Source of the DNA: Klebsormidium nitens
Lineage: Eukaryota > Streptophyta > Klebsormidiophyceae > Klebsormidiales > Klebsormidiaceae
Assembly: GCA_000708835.1 (NCBI GenBank)
Contig: DF237774.1
Coordinates: 2,799 to 30,490, forward strand
Reading direction: 5' to 3'
DNA length: 27,692 nt
A program made the position numbers and the translations under genes. The notes below the pieces were generated by a model that was not told the origin of the DNA, did not search any database, and saw only the letters and a program-made list of their open reading frames with translations. Positions 10,516 to 20,100 of the stretch are shown piece after piece; positions within the stretch are counted from its first letter, which is position 1, and every line of letters starts with the position of its first letter.

Positions 10516-13500
10516 ATAAGCAGATCCGCGAAGGCCCTACTGTGGAGTTCAGGTCCAGGTTTGCAATGCCCATCTGCGCGATGTCGACAGCCTTGGCAGT
10601 GTCAGCCACGGGGCCCTCTTCCGGACGATCGCTTGTTCCTCCACCTAATTCAGCCCCGGAAACCTCCAGGGCTGTGGCCGCGCTGGTTTCGGATCTCGGG
10701 TTTGTGGTGCTTTTCTTGAAGGCTCCTCCGACCCAGCCCTGTAGGCCTAACCCGGGCCTTGGTTCGCTGGACCCTTCGTCATCGTCAGGCATGAGGGGAG
10801 CTGGTGGAGGAGGGGCCTGCACGAAGGGATGGCGTTATTTGCAATTAGGATAAACATAGAGGCTAAGAACTGTTTGGGGACGCCATTGCCAGGCCCAAGA
10901 AACACAAGCAAAAGGAGGAGATGACTAAAGTCAGCAGGAGTCATGTCAATGACCGTCTAGCAAGCACAGATCGGTCGGAAGCGCGTACTTCTAGCAAAGT
11001 AAAACCAAACCTCCGACGAAGCGGTTGGGGCTGCAGTACAGGACGGAACTATGATAACACGTCAACCATCTATGGCTAACGGAAGAGGTCGTTTGCACGT
11101 TTCGAGACACACACTTTTCCGCAATTGCGCCCGGTGCCAAGGACCTCACCTGGACCTCCCAGGCCACGCTGTGAAGCGGACTCCCTGCCGGAACATCGCT
11201 GACGTCAGCAACCGCAGCCCGGGAGAGCTGCATCTCTTGGCCGCCGGCAGCCACGGGCTGGGGGTTGCGAGCGCCGCTGACGTCAGCAACCCGAAGCGGG
11301 ACGTAAACGCCACGGCGAAGACCACAACCGGCGTCCCACTCGGGCAAGAACCACGATCCCGTGTCGCCGTTCTCGAAAGAACTGGAGCCGCCACCCTTGC
11401 CGCCGTCTCTGTCTCCGTCACCAGATCCGCCGTCCCGGCCGCGACGATCCGCTGCGCCGTTTCCGGCTCCCCCGGGGGGAGGTTTGCGATCGTCATCATC
11501 TTCCCCTCCGTCGCTGTCCATATCATCTCGATCCTCGTCCTCGTCCTCTTCTTCTTCCTCTTCCTTCCTCTCTTCGTCGCTCTGTCCGCCCCCCTCCGCC
11601 TCTCCTTGTCCACGTTCGACAACCACTGTTTCCTGCTCACTCTCATCTCCCCCCCCTCCCCCACCAGCCTCGTCCTCATTCGCCCCTGCTTCGTTCTCCG
11701 GGCAGAGAATCCACTTATCAACCACGTCCATCTCGTCCGAAGCTTCTTGTGTATCCGAACCACCAGTACTCTCTGGCTCAAAATCGTCAAGACCAAGCTC
11801 AGGTCCGTCCCTTGCAGCCTCCAACTCCATGTCCCAGGGAAGCCTTTCTGACCCGCTGCCCGGAGGCCCCTTGAATTCACTGGCCGGAGGTGCCCCCAAT
11901 CCGCTGCCCGGAAGCCCCTCGAACCTGCTGCCAGGATGCCCCTCCTCCAATCCGCTGCCCGGAAGCCCCTTCCATACGCTGCCCGGGAGCCCCTTCAACC
12001 CGCTGCCCGGAAGCCCCTCCTCANNNNNNNNNNNNNNNNNNNNNNNNNNNNNNNNNNNNNNNNNNNNNNNNNNNNNNNNNNNNNNNNNNNNNNNNNNNNN
12101 NNNNNNNNNNNNNNNNNNNNNNNNNNNNNNNNNNNNNNNNNNNNNNNNNNNNNNNNNNNNNNNNNNNNNNNNNNNNNNNNNNNNNNNNNNNNNNNNNNNN
12201 NNNNNNNNNNNNNNNNNNNNNNNNNNNNNNNNNNNNNNNNNNNNNNNNNNNNNNNNNNNNNNNNNNNNNNNNNNNNNNNNNNNNNNNNNNNNNNNNNNNN
12301 NNNNNNNNNNNNNNNNNNNNNNNNNNNNNNNNNNNNNNNNNNNNNNNNNNNNNNNNNNNNNNNNNNNNNNNNNNNNNNNNNNNNNNNNNNNNNNNNNNNN
12401 NNNNNNNNNNNNNNNNNNNNNNNNNNNNNNNNNNNNNNNNNNNNNNNNNNNNNNNNNNNNNNNNNNNNNNNNNNNNNNNNNNNNNNNNNNNNNNNNNNNN
12501 NNNNNNNNNNNNNNNNNNNNNNNNNNNNGTCGGAGGTGTCCCCAATCCGCTGCCCGGATGCCCCTTCCATACGCTGCCTGGAGGCCCCTCCTCAACTCCG
12601 CTGCCCGAGAGCCCCTCCAATCCGCTGCTCAGAGGCCCCGCGAACCTGCTGCCCAAAAGCCTCTCAAATCCGCTGGCCGTAGGTGCCCCCAATCCTTCGA
12701 CCGGAAGCCCCGCCAATCCGGCACCCCCAGATCCACCGCTCGGAAGGCCCATTGATCTAGTAAGCTCAAACGTTGCGCTGGCGAGCCCCTCCTGCCGCGG
12801 GCGCTTAAGACCACCTTCTGCCCTGGGCCTTTCGAACCCAAGCCCCTCGCTCCCACCGTCGTCTGATGATTTTGCGGAAAATTGCCCCTCTGAGCTCCCA
12901 GAGGGGCTCCCCCCGGGTTCGGGTTGCACCCCTTGTTCGCCTTCCAGAGCGGCAAAGTATGACATCATGGCGCAGGGGAGGCGTAGGCTCAACTCCTCTT
13001 GGAAGTAACGAGTAATGCCCTCTTTGAGGGCCTCCAGCCCGTCGGGGTCGGGGTCATTGCGGTGGCGTTGCAACACCGCGTCGATCACAGCGAGACACTC
13101 GCACTTGGTGAGCTTTTGCATGCGGCCCCGGTACTTGGCTTCTCGGTAGTCCCATCTCTCTTTCCAGTAGGCGTCTGTCTTGTCCCGGTAGTCCTCCGGG
13201 GCCAGCTTTTGGTGTTCCTCTGGTAGGTCGAACTCAGGGAACCAGTCAAGGACCTGTAAATTAGATCAGAAGCTGTTGGAAGGTCTGCAAGTCGTCAATT
13301 TCTTGTTTTTGATGTTAGTGGGTGAGCTCATTTGCCTGTTTGCAGTCCTGGCAAGTGCACAAAATGCCAAATAGCTCAATGCCAATGCAGAATCTTCACC
13401 ACGCGTCCGCTTATTGACCCCTCCACCAGGCTTCTGAAAAGCCAAGTGTTATTGAAAGAACACGCTCAGATGTGAGCTACCCTTTCTGAGAAAGATACTG

Positions 13501-15006
13501 ATCGCCACAGGTCCTCGTTAAGATTGTGCTCGCTGCTTCTCTTGGGATAATGGACAAAATCGCATTGAAGACTGCGACCTGGTCGCCACACACTTCATAT
13601 ATCCAGACAGCATGTTGGACCTTCAGACGAGATTTGTGCATGCAAAGTTGTCTTCCATGGGTAGGTTAGGCAGAGTAGAGGCTCCTGGGCTGAATCAGAG
13701 CGGGAAAATTCTAGTCTCGCATATGCAAGTCTATGACCTGCTAGTAAAAATGGGAACTCAACAGAAGGTCGACAAGATGACCAAGCCCGTGATCAAACTC
13801 AAGAAGGCTTTTCTCCTCTTCTACATCTATGTTGACGAGTTCTCTCATACGAGTAGGCGCACACCGCTGCGGTTGTACACGGCCCAAATATCAGTACATG
13901 GACACCAATAAGTGATCTAGCTTTTAAAGGTTCACATTTGAGTTTCAAGCTTTGTCAAATTGCAGACAACGAACCTCCGTGTGTCAAAAGCTTGACCACT
14001 GCAGGAATCATTTGCTCCCTCTTCCCTCAAAAGAAGCTTCGGACCCCTGGGATGAAGGTAGGCCTCAAGGTTGCAAAGTTCTCAACAAGTCTGCTCTCCT
14101 CAAGTTAGGTTTTGACGCAATGTCAACAACTTAGCAACCATAGCAAACAATAAATGGAGTCAACCATAACCAGTAAAGGGAGTTTTTGGTGAAATTACAG
14201 TCCCGACCTGGACTCCTGGTTAGCCTGCTAAACATTGAGGAGAGAAGCCAGAGAACTCTGTGGCTTACTTCTTGAGCGCTTTTTCTGGGCCCTTTTCCCT
14301 TTTCGATCTTTACCATCTTTGCAACCATCTTCTGAAGATCATTCTGGTGGACGTCTCCTAGTACTTTGCTGGAGGGGATGAGTTCGTGACTTAGTCTGTC
14401 GATGACAGGTGCTTCACTGCAAAGTATCCAAACAACTTGCCTTGAGAGGACTGCACTGCTTTGAGATTTCATCATGCTGGTTTCTCCCTTGTGGTCATAG
14501 TTAGCTTGTGAATTAACAAACACAGTGCCAAATAAGTAAGGCTTTTGAGGCCCGCTTCTTGTTGTGCATCCAGTGCCCTGCGTACAGCTGCGATTGAGGG
14601 TGTTCTGGGCAGGAGCTGCTTGAAAGGTGTTCAAAACGTAAAACAGAGTTAGTGCCCGGCAATCAGCCTGTCCTTGAAAAGCCAGCACGTAGCCAGCACA
14701 TACACAGATGTATTTCTGACATCTATCGATAGTGTCCAATGTAGTAAAGCTGGCTGAAACAACAAACCTGTCAAGGACTAGAGACTCATTCTTCCACTGG
14801 ACTCTTGTTTAGGCAAATTTTACTGCCTGAATGCAGAATCTACTTCTGTGACTGTCAAAAGACATGTCAAGATAAATACCTTGGATTTTCACAACTGTCT
14901 TTAGCAATTGACAAAGCATTTCTATGAATAGATGGCCAGTCATCACTTCATTGCCAGAAGCCCCACTGGGAGCTGCCTCAAGACTTTGTTCCAAAAGGTA
15001 TGCCAT
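10484..15006 (-). CDS. Unrecognised multi-exon protein with GLPGSG-type repeats and acidic tract
   Basis: Proposed exons, minus strand: 15006-14880 (ATG at 15006), 14753-14269, 13253-11150, 10816-10484 (stop TAG). Junctions are GT-AG: donors at 14879, 14268 and 11149, acceptors TTTCAG, TTTACAG and GTGCAG; phases match at all three. The first two exons encode about 204 residues of ordinary globular-looking sequence with several Cys (for example KYICVCAGYVLAF) and a Lys-rich end. The third starts VLDWFPEFDLPEEHQ, passes a charged helical part rich in aromatic residues, then becomes a long array of 8-9-residue repeats around LPGSGLEG. After the array come Gly-rich and strongly acidic stretches (runs of E and D encoded at about 11500-11580) and a repeated VADVS. 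The last exon is Pro/Asp/Gly rich and ends AYNPFFELV. Ns at 12024-12528 interrupt the array and the frame differs by one base on either side. I recognise no family. The join of the AT-richer 5' exons to the 13253 exon rests only on phase and splice signals, so two genes are possible. Further 5' exons may exist. Confidence 0.5.
11851..12750. repeat. 24/27-bp coding tandem repeat array (GLPGSG-type), interrupted by gap
   Basis: Units of 24 or 27 bp around CTGCCCGGAAGCCCCTCC (plus strand) run on both sides of the N gap. On the minus strand they encode 8- or 9-residue units such as GLPGSGLE and GLPGSVWK. Because unit lengths are multiples of three, several frames stay open on both strands, which accounts for the long plus-strand frames here. 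Units become more degenerate toward both ends. Confidence 0.85.
12024..12528. other. Assembly gap (505 Ns)
   Basis: Undetermined bases lie inside the 24/27-bp repeat array. The coding frame on the minus strand is shifted by one base between the two flanks, so the true missing length is probably not 505 bp, or the flanks carry an assembly error. Confidence 0.98.
13966..14057 (+). other. Possible plus-strand exon inside the intron of the repeat-rich gene
   Basis: The 92-base segment is bounded by TCAAATTGCAG and by GTAGGC, and is open as EPPCVKSLTTAGIICSLFPQ and onward to PGMK. An AATAAA lies downstream at 14149-14154. A more upstream open stretch (13612-13911 plus) could be another part of the same transcript. 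No family is recognised and this may be chance within a 1-kb intron. Confidence 0.2.
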
Positions 15007-15165
15007 CTTTTCACCTTCTCAATGTACGGCATTCATGGCACTGATGTGATTAGAATAGTTGACCGTCACTGACGTCTTTTTTACGACTATGGCCGTGACT
15101 GGCTTCCTGCAGGATTTCTAAAGACAGGGGGCCATGTAAAATCTCATCCAGTAGCATTCACTTAC

Positions 15166-15512
15166 TTGTCCTGCATGGCCTTCTCAATCACTGGGCCAAG
15201 TACCGGCATGACGTTCGTCAATCCTGGTGAACTCGTCCATTCCCCGTCCAGAAAAATCATGAACTTAGAACTACTTTTATCAGACCCTGAACTCTTTGAT
15301 CTAGTTAGTATCATGTCCTGCAAGCTGCGCTCTTTCTTTTTGGAAACCATAAGCAAGGGCTGTGGCTCCTGCAGCGCGCTCGCCATTGTTTCAGTAAGGG
15401 ACTTGCCAAGCAGACAATCCTCGTCTAAGTTTCCATCTGGCCCGCTACGCTGCAAGCATCCTCGTGACAAGTCGTTGACATTGACGCGTACGCTGAAGAA
15501 ATACTTCCACAA
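15166..15512 (-). CDS. Candidate additional 5' exon, unrecognised
   Basis: The stretch is open on the minus strand for about 116 codons, with charged and hydrophobic content that looks coding (for example SKFMIFLDGEWTSSPGLTNV). It ends at AA|GTAAGT or at an in-frame TAA at 15164-15162. If spliced it ends two bases into a codon, which does not fit directly onto the exon starting at 15006, so an intervening small exon, a separate gene, or a false call are all possible. There is no clear ATG at its 5' end. Confidence 0.28.
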
Positions 15513-15837
15513 AAGGAGAGCTGGAGACCAAGCATGTTGAGTAGCTCTTTGTAACTTATCACACGCTCCTCACAAAATCTGCTTTTGAATGCTGCTGGGA
15601 ACGCCAGCTAGAGCGGGACCCCACTTGCATCCATCAGCATGGATGTATGCTTTCAACCCTTGCAAGCTTTTGTTGGAATATGTGAGGGTTCAAGAAAGGT
15701 CGGGCAAGAATGATCTCCTTCTGCCATGATCTGATTGACATCAAGCGCTAAGTTACCAAATGACAGTAATGTATCATTGTATGCTTTTGCTTGCATTGTT
15801 GCAGCTTGCTGGGGACGTTTTCAGCGTTTTGATTCCA

Positions 15838-15866
15838 GGGATCCACCTTTTACTTCGGTGGATCCC
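15838..15866. repeat. Perfect 10-bp stem, 9-base loop hairpin
   Basis: GGGATCCACC at 15838-15847 is the exact reverse complement of GGTGGATCCC at 15857-15866. A third copy of the core, GGATCCACCGG, occurs near 15988. The arrangement may be a terminator-like or transposon-end structure; no function is established. Confidence 0.6.
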
Positions 15867-16582
15867 CCAAAGTTAACCCACCAGGTTTTTGTTTAACTCG
15901 GCGGATTTTATTAGCACCCGGCGGGAGCACCGAGAGATGAAACTCGGATCGAGGTGGCACCAAAACAGATAAAAGAGACCGGTAGAAGGATCCACCGGGT
16001 GCATGCTACAGCAAACACTGGCGGAAAATTTGGAATAAGTTAATAACGCGGGTCCGCGGGGGGCCGCCCGCGGCGATCGCCGCACCATGATGCGACGGGC
16101 GCAGACTTTGACTTTCACGCCCCAGGGTTTGGTAACAGGGTTTGTGAGCTGCTGGGTTAATGCGAATGCATCTACGATTTCAATACGCTGGTCAGAGCAA
16201 ATCAAGCGTACCTGGCCTGGGCTGACAAACCCATTTAAATTTTAAACCTTCTGGGATCCTGCTCGGGTTACCCTAGTTTTAAAAAAATGGGTTACAAGGT
16301 AACGCCAAATATTCAAAATTTCAAAGATTGCAGATGATGCACACCGGTATGGCGGGACCCTGCATGAGGCTTCTTGCCACTGCAACTTGCAAGCTGTGCC
16401 TTTGAGGGACTTCAGTTTGAGGGAGAAGGAAGTAGGTACATGTCAGATAGCGTAGGAAATGCAGAGGCTGTGGCAACAATGCCAATGGTTGTGCAACGCC
16501 CATCCCATGCAACGCCATACGAGCTTGCTTCTGATGGGACTAAATTGCCGAGAAGGGAGGAAGAAGTGATGATACAAGAAGG

Positions 16583-16619
16583 ATGCTCGCTGGAAATGAT
16601 AAAGCTGTCTTCGTAACAG
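16583..16619 (+). CDS. Candidate short first coding exon of the coiled-coil gene
   Basis: ATG at 16583 opens twelve codons (MLAGNDKAVFVT) plus one base, followed by donor GTATCAAG. Joined to the acceptor ending at 17170 it continues in frame through AYSTSTPAMAQ into the main exon. It is the first ATG after an in-frame TAA at 16541. The alternative is that translation begins at 17194 and this region is untranslated. Confidence 0.3.
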
Positions 16620-17193
16620 GTATCAAGGTGAGCTTAGGGATCGATTGTTATGTTCTAGGTAGTTTGTGCTTCCTGCTTTGACATGACAAGAAGCCACAAT
16701 CGCTCAAGGGCATGGGTAGCAACAATCCTGCAAGGAGCCGGCAAATCCTCAGTTCTCTAAAAACTGTCAATCAGGAGAATGTTTTATGTCAGTCAAATGA
16801 GAGATGCCTTGGAAAAGGAGGTCTGAGAATACTGTGATAGCTCCATCAGGCTGATTACCATCTATTGAGTAGTCTGCAAGTTGCTTAGCCCTGGAGCTAC
16901 ACTAGAAAAGTCTTATGTACCAGGCAATAAATTGTAGTGCAAGTAGTTACTTCGGTTGCTTCTTACTTGGTCTCGCTCAGCATCAATAAAGGTTCTCTGA
17001 TGGCTGTAGATTGCATCCAGTAGGAGGTTCCACTCAAGATCTTACTGTCTCTACCCCACCGTCCTTGAGGTACTTGGCACTCTGCCTAGACCATATTCAG
17101 AACAACTGCAATGAACGTTTGTCTCATGACGAACATAGGCAGTCACTGAAAAGCTGATGTTTGTTTGCAGCTTACAGTACCTCAACCCCTGCA

Positions 17194-20100
17194 ATGGCTC
17201 AAATGAACGAGCTCGAGGGCAGTGTCAGTCGTGCCAGCCTTCCCCTGCCCTTTCATACATCCCTCAGTAGCTTTGCGTCAGACGTCTCTGCTCAGCTGGT
17301 GGAGCTGGAGATCAGATGTGATGCGCAACCTGTCCCCGCAAACAAAGCTGGGGCGAAGCAGAGACTGCTTAGCGGCATTTTGGTGAGACATGCGGGAGAG
17401 AGTCTTATGGAGGGAGGTTGGAGGTCAGGAGCGGAGGTTGTGAAGGGGTCAGTGGGGCGTTCAAGTGGAAACGCAAGCGTAGACTGGGGTATTGAAGGGG
17501 ATGCGTGTAAAGTCAGCATGAACTGTGGGCTGCAGATTGGCGGTGGACAAGGAACTCTCGGAGAGGTTCAGAGTGAGATCGAGAGAACCAAGGCGGCGCT
17601 GACGGAGTTCTTGGAGGAGTTGGGCTTGAAAGAGTGGAGCGCTACTGAAAAGAGGGAAAGTTCCGCCGGTGGGGTGGGACCAGGGGGTTTGAGCAGGGGT
17701 GCGAAGGTGGTTAAAGACCTAACTGCCTGTGTCGAGGAACATGGGAAGCTCAGGGCTCAGCTGCAGCAGCTTCATGCAGAGAGGGGCGCAGATGAGACGG
17801 AAGAATCGGCGACAGAAAGTTGTTCCAAGAGCGGCGATGAGGAGCAAGCGGGGTCCGACCTTTCTTTCTCGAACCTGGTGAGACGGCCAGGGTCGGCGAA
17901 GGGTGGGGCGGCAGGTTTGCAGAGGGTGCCGGGAGAGGTTAATTGTGTGAGGTTTGAAGCGGGACCGGTTAGGCAGAGTGGGGGCTCGCTGGAGGGCGAC
18001 TCGGTTGGGTTAGGCATTAACCCGGGGTCTGTGGACTGTTCCTTGAGCGAGGACACAGATGTTGTGGTTATGTCTGACAGCGAAGGTGAGGCGGCGTTGG
18101 AAGAGGGGTATGTCGAAGGGGAGGAAAAGAGTGCAGGAACTTCAGGGGCCAACGACGAGAGGACTGCCGCGGGTGACGAATGGAGCGCAAGCGGGGTGTT
18201 GCGAAAAGCTGGGGGAGACGCGGATGAAAGAGGAGTGATTGGAGGCATGGGAAGATCAGGCCGAAGGGCTCAAGCAGAAGGAAGCGGCGGTGAGATGAGG
18301 GGTCCAGAGAAAGTGTCGATTGGTGAGCGGGAGCGGACGATTCTGGCGCGCTTGCAGGAGTCCGAGAAACGCCTTCAGCAGCTGCAGAGAGAGGCCCTTG
18401 CTGACGTGGCAACTTCTCATTGGTCCACTGGGGAAACTACAGGGGCAGGAGGAAAGGATGGGGGGCCTGACGTGGCAGAGATTGATTGGCCGGAGGAGAC
18501 TCGGGCAGCGGCAAGTCAGTTCCTGCAAGCGATGACCGCTCATCTGGCTGGTCTATTCGAAGAATACCACAGTCTCCTGGCTGCCACGTGGCATCATGGG
18601 AGGCCGTCAGATGGGGGCCAGGTGGCACCGGCGGAGGGCGCCCAAGTGGATTCAGAAGCTGAGCTGAAGCCAAGCTGGGACCTGCTCTTCTCCATGGAAA
18701 AGCTCCAGATGCAAGCGGGCGGGGGGGCGCTTTTGGCAGGGCCTCAGACTCCCCCGGCAGGGAGGGTCTCTGGCTTCGAGCTGCAGTCGGCATCAACAAC
18801 TCCCGGCTCGGAACCCCGAGGTTTCTCTGACCAAGCCCCTAACCCGAATGCGGGAGCGGTCAGCTACCGGTACGCTGACGTCATGCTGGGGACATCGCCT
18901 GAAAGCGTGGCGTGTGACGGCGAGCCGCTGAGGTCAGCGCTGAGGTCACCAACGGGGAAGAACGTGCACTCTGCCGCTGCTGCTTTCGCGTCCTGGGCAG
19001 CAGCCGGGCCCCACTTTTCGGACGCCGGAACCCAGTCCGAACTGCGCGAGCTTGCGGACGCTTCCGTTCAGTGCGACCTGGCTCTTCCGCTAACCCGCCA
19101 ACTAACCAACTCTCAAACCGGCCTTGAACCTAGCCCGCTCCCGGCTAGCCCACGAGCGTCTTCGGAGAAAGCCCCCTCTGCTAGTCTGCGCTACCCTCCC
19201 ACTCAGCAGCCCCTTCAGAACTCAGAGCGCCGGACAGGCTCCAGGCGTCCAGCTCTGGCACCCGTTTCGAGCAACACTATGGGCGTTGATTCCCCGAGAA
19301 ACTCCCCGAAAGTGGGGCGCAAGAGAGCGTCCGGAGTCCGCAACTTGGACGCCTGTGGGGTTTCGGACGCCCGTAGATGGGGCGCTCAGAAGGGAGAAGG
19401 GTCGGTGGATGGGGACGTTCTAAGGCGGCGGTGCCGCACACTGGAGTGCCAGGTGGCGGCGCTGACAGGTAGGTGACGTCAGCCCTCACTGCTGCTTCCC
19501 TTGGAGTCTAGCCCGTGTCCAGAATGTCCGATGATGATCATTTTCTTTCCTTTGGATTGTGGACTCGTCTGGGAGTCTGCAGAGAGCTATAGCGTGCAAA
19601 CCGAAAGTGATTGTATCTGGTCGGTTGTTTTTGCCGAGTGCACTGAACAGTAGGATGACACGCATGGTAGCTCTGAAGACTCTAGACAGAGGAGTGTGTT
19701 TCAATCCTCGTGTATGACGGGGTAGTGGATTGAAAGGGACTTGCGAATGATTCTTCTCAAGACGTTTACCCAAGTAAACGGCACCATATTTGTTCTAGAA
19801 GTGTTCAAACGGCTGACCTTTCTGGGCGAAACAGCTTTGGCAGTTTCGCTGACGGAGCCTTGAGAGTTGGCTGTTACCCTCTTAACACTGATTGTTTGGA
19901 CGGTTCTGGTCTTACCTTGCATGCTTTGAGTCTGTCCGTTCTGCTTGAACCGGAGCTAGAAAAGGGAAGAATAAGTTAGAAGTCAAAAACCCTTGCAGAA
20001 TACGGACGGTTTCGGTGGGGGCATCATGCAGGAGTGAAGTGTCTGATCCGCTTCTCGACTGGTGCGTGCAGGTCTGCTCGAGGCCGAGAAGGCCGAGAGG

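Larger units (their letters stand above)
15513..17160. other. Divergent intergenic region with hairpin and GC island
   Basis: The region separates the minus-strand repeat-rich gene from the plus-strand coiled-coil gene and should hold both promoters. It contains a 10-bp perfect hairpin (15838-15866), a GC-rich island with a second small hairpin (about 16040-16110), and low-GC sequence elsewhere. A short candidate first coding exon of the coiled-coil gene lies at 16583-16619. Open frames at 15873-16205 minus and 16374-16616 plus have no recognisable motif. Confidence 0.45.

Noticed and set aside
11361-13008. Long plus-strand open frames rich in Pro and Ser across the repeat array.
   Set aside because: The 24/27-bp repeats leave several frames open on both strands, and the flanking minus-strand exons have better splice sites and continue into non-repeat coding sequence.
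14269-15006. Possible Fanconi anaemia FANCI or FANCD2 homology of the 5' exons of the repeat-rich gene.
   Set aside because: Only a loose resemblance in helical pattern was noticed; no diagnostic motif could be aligned, so no name was assigned.
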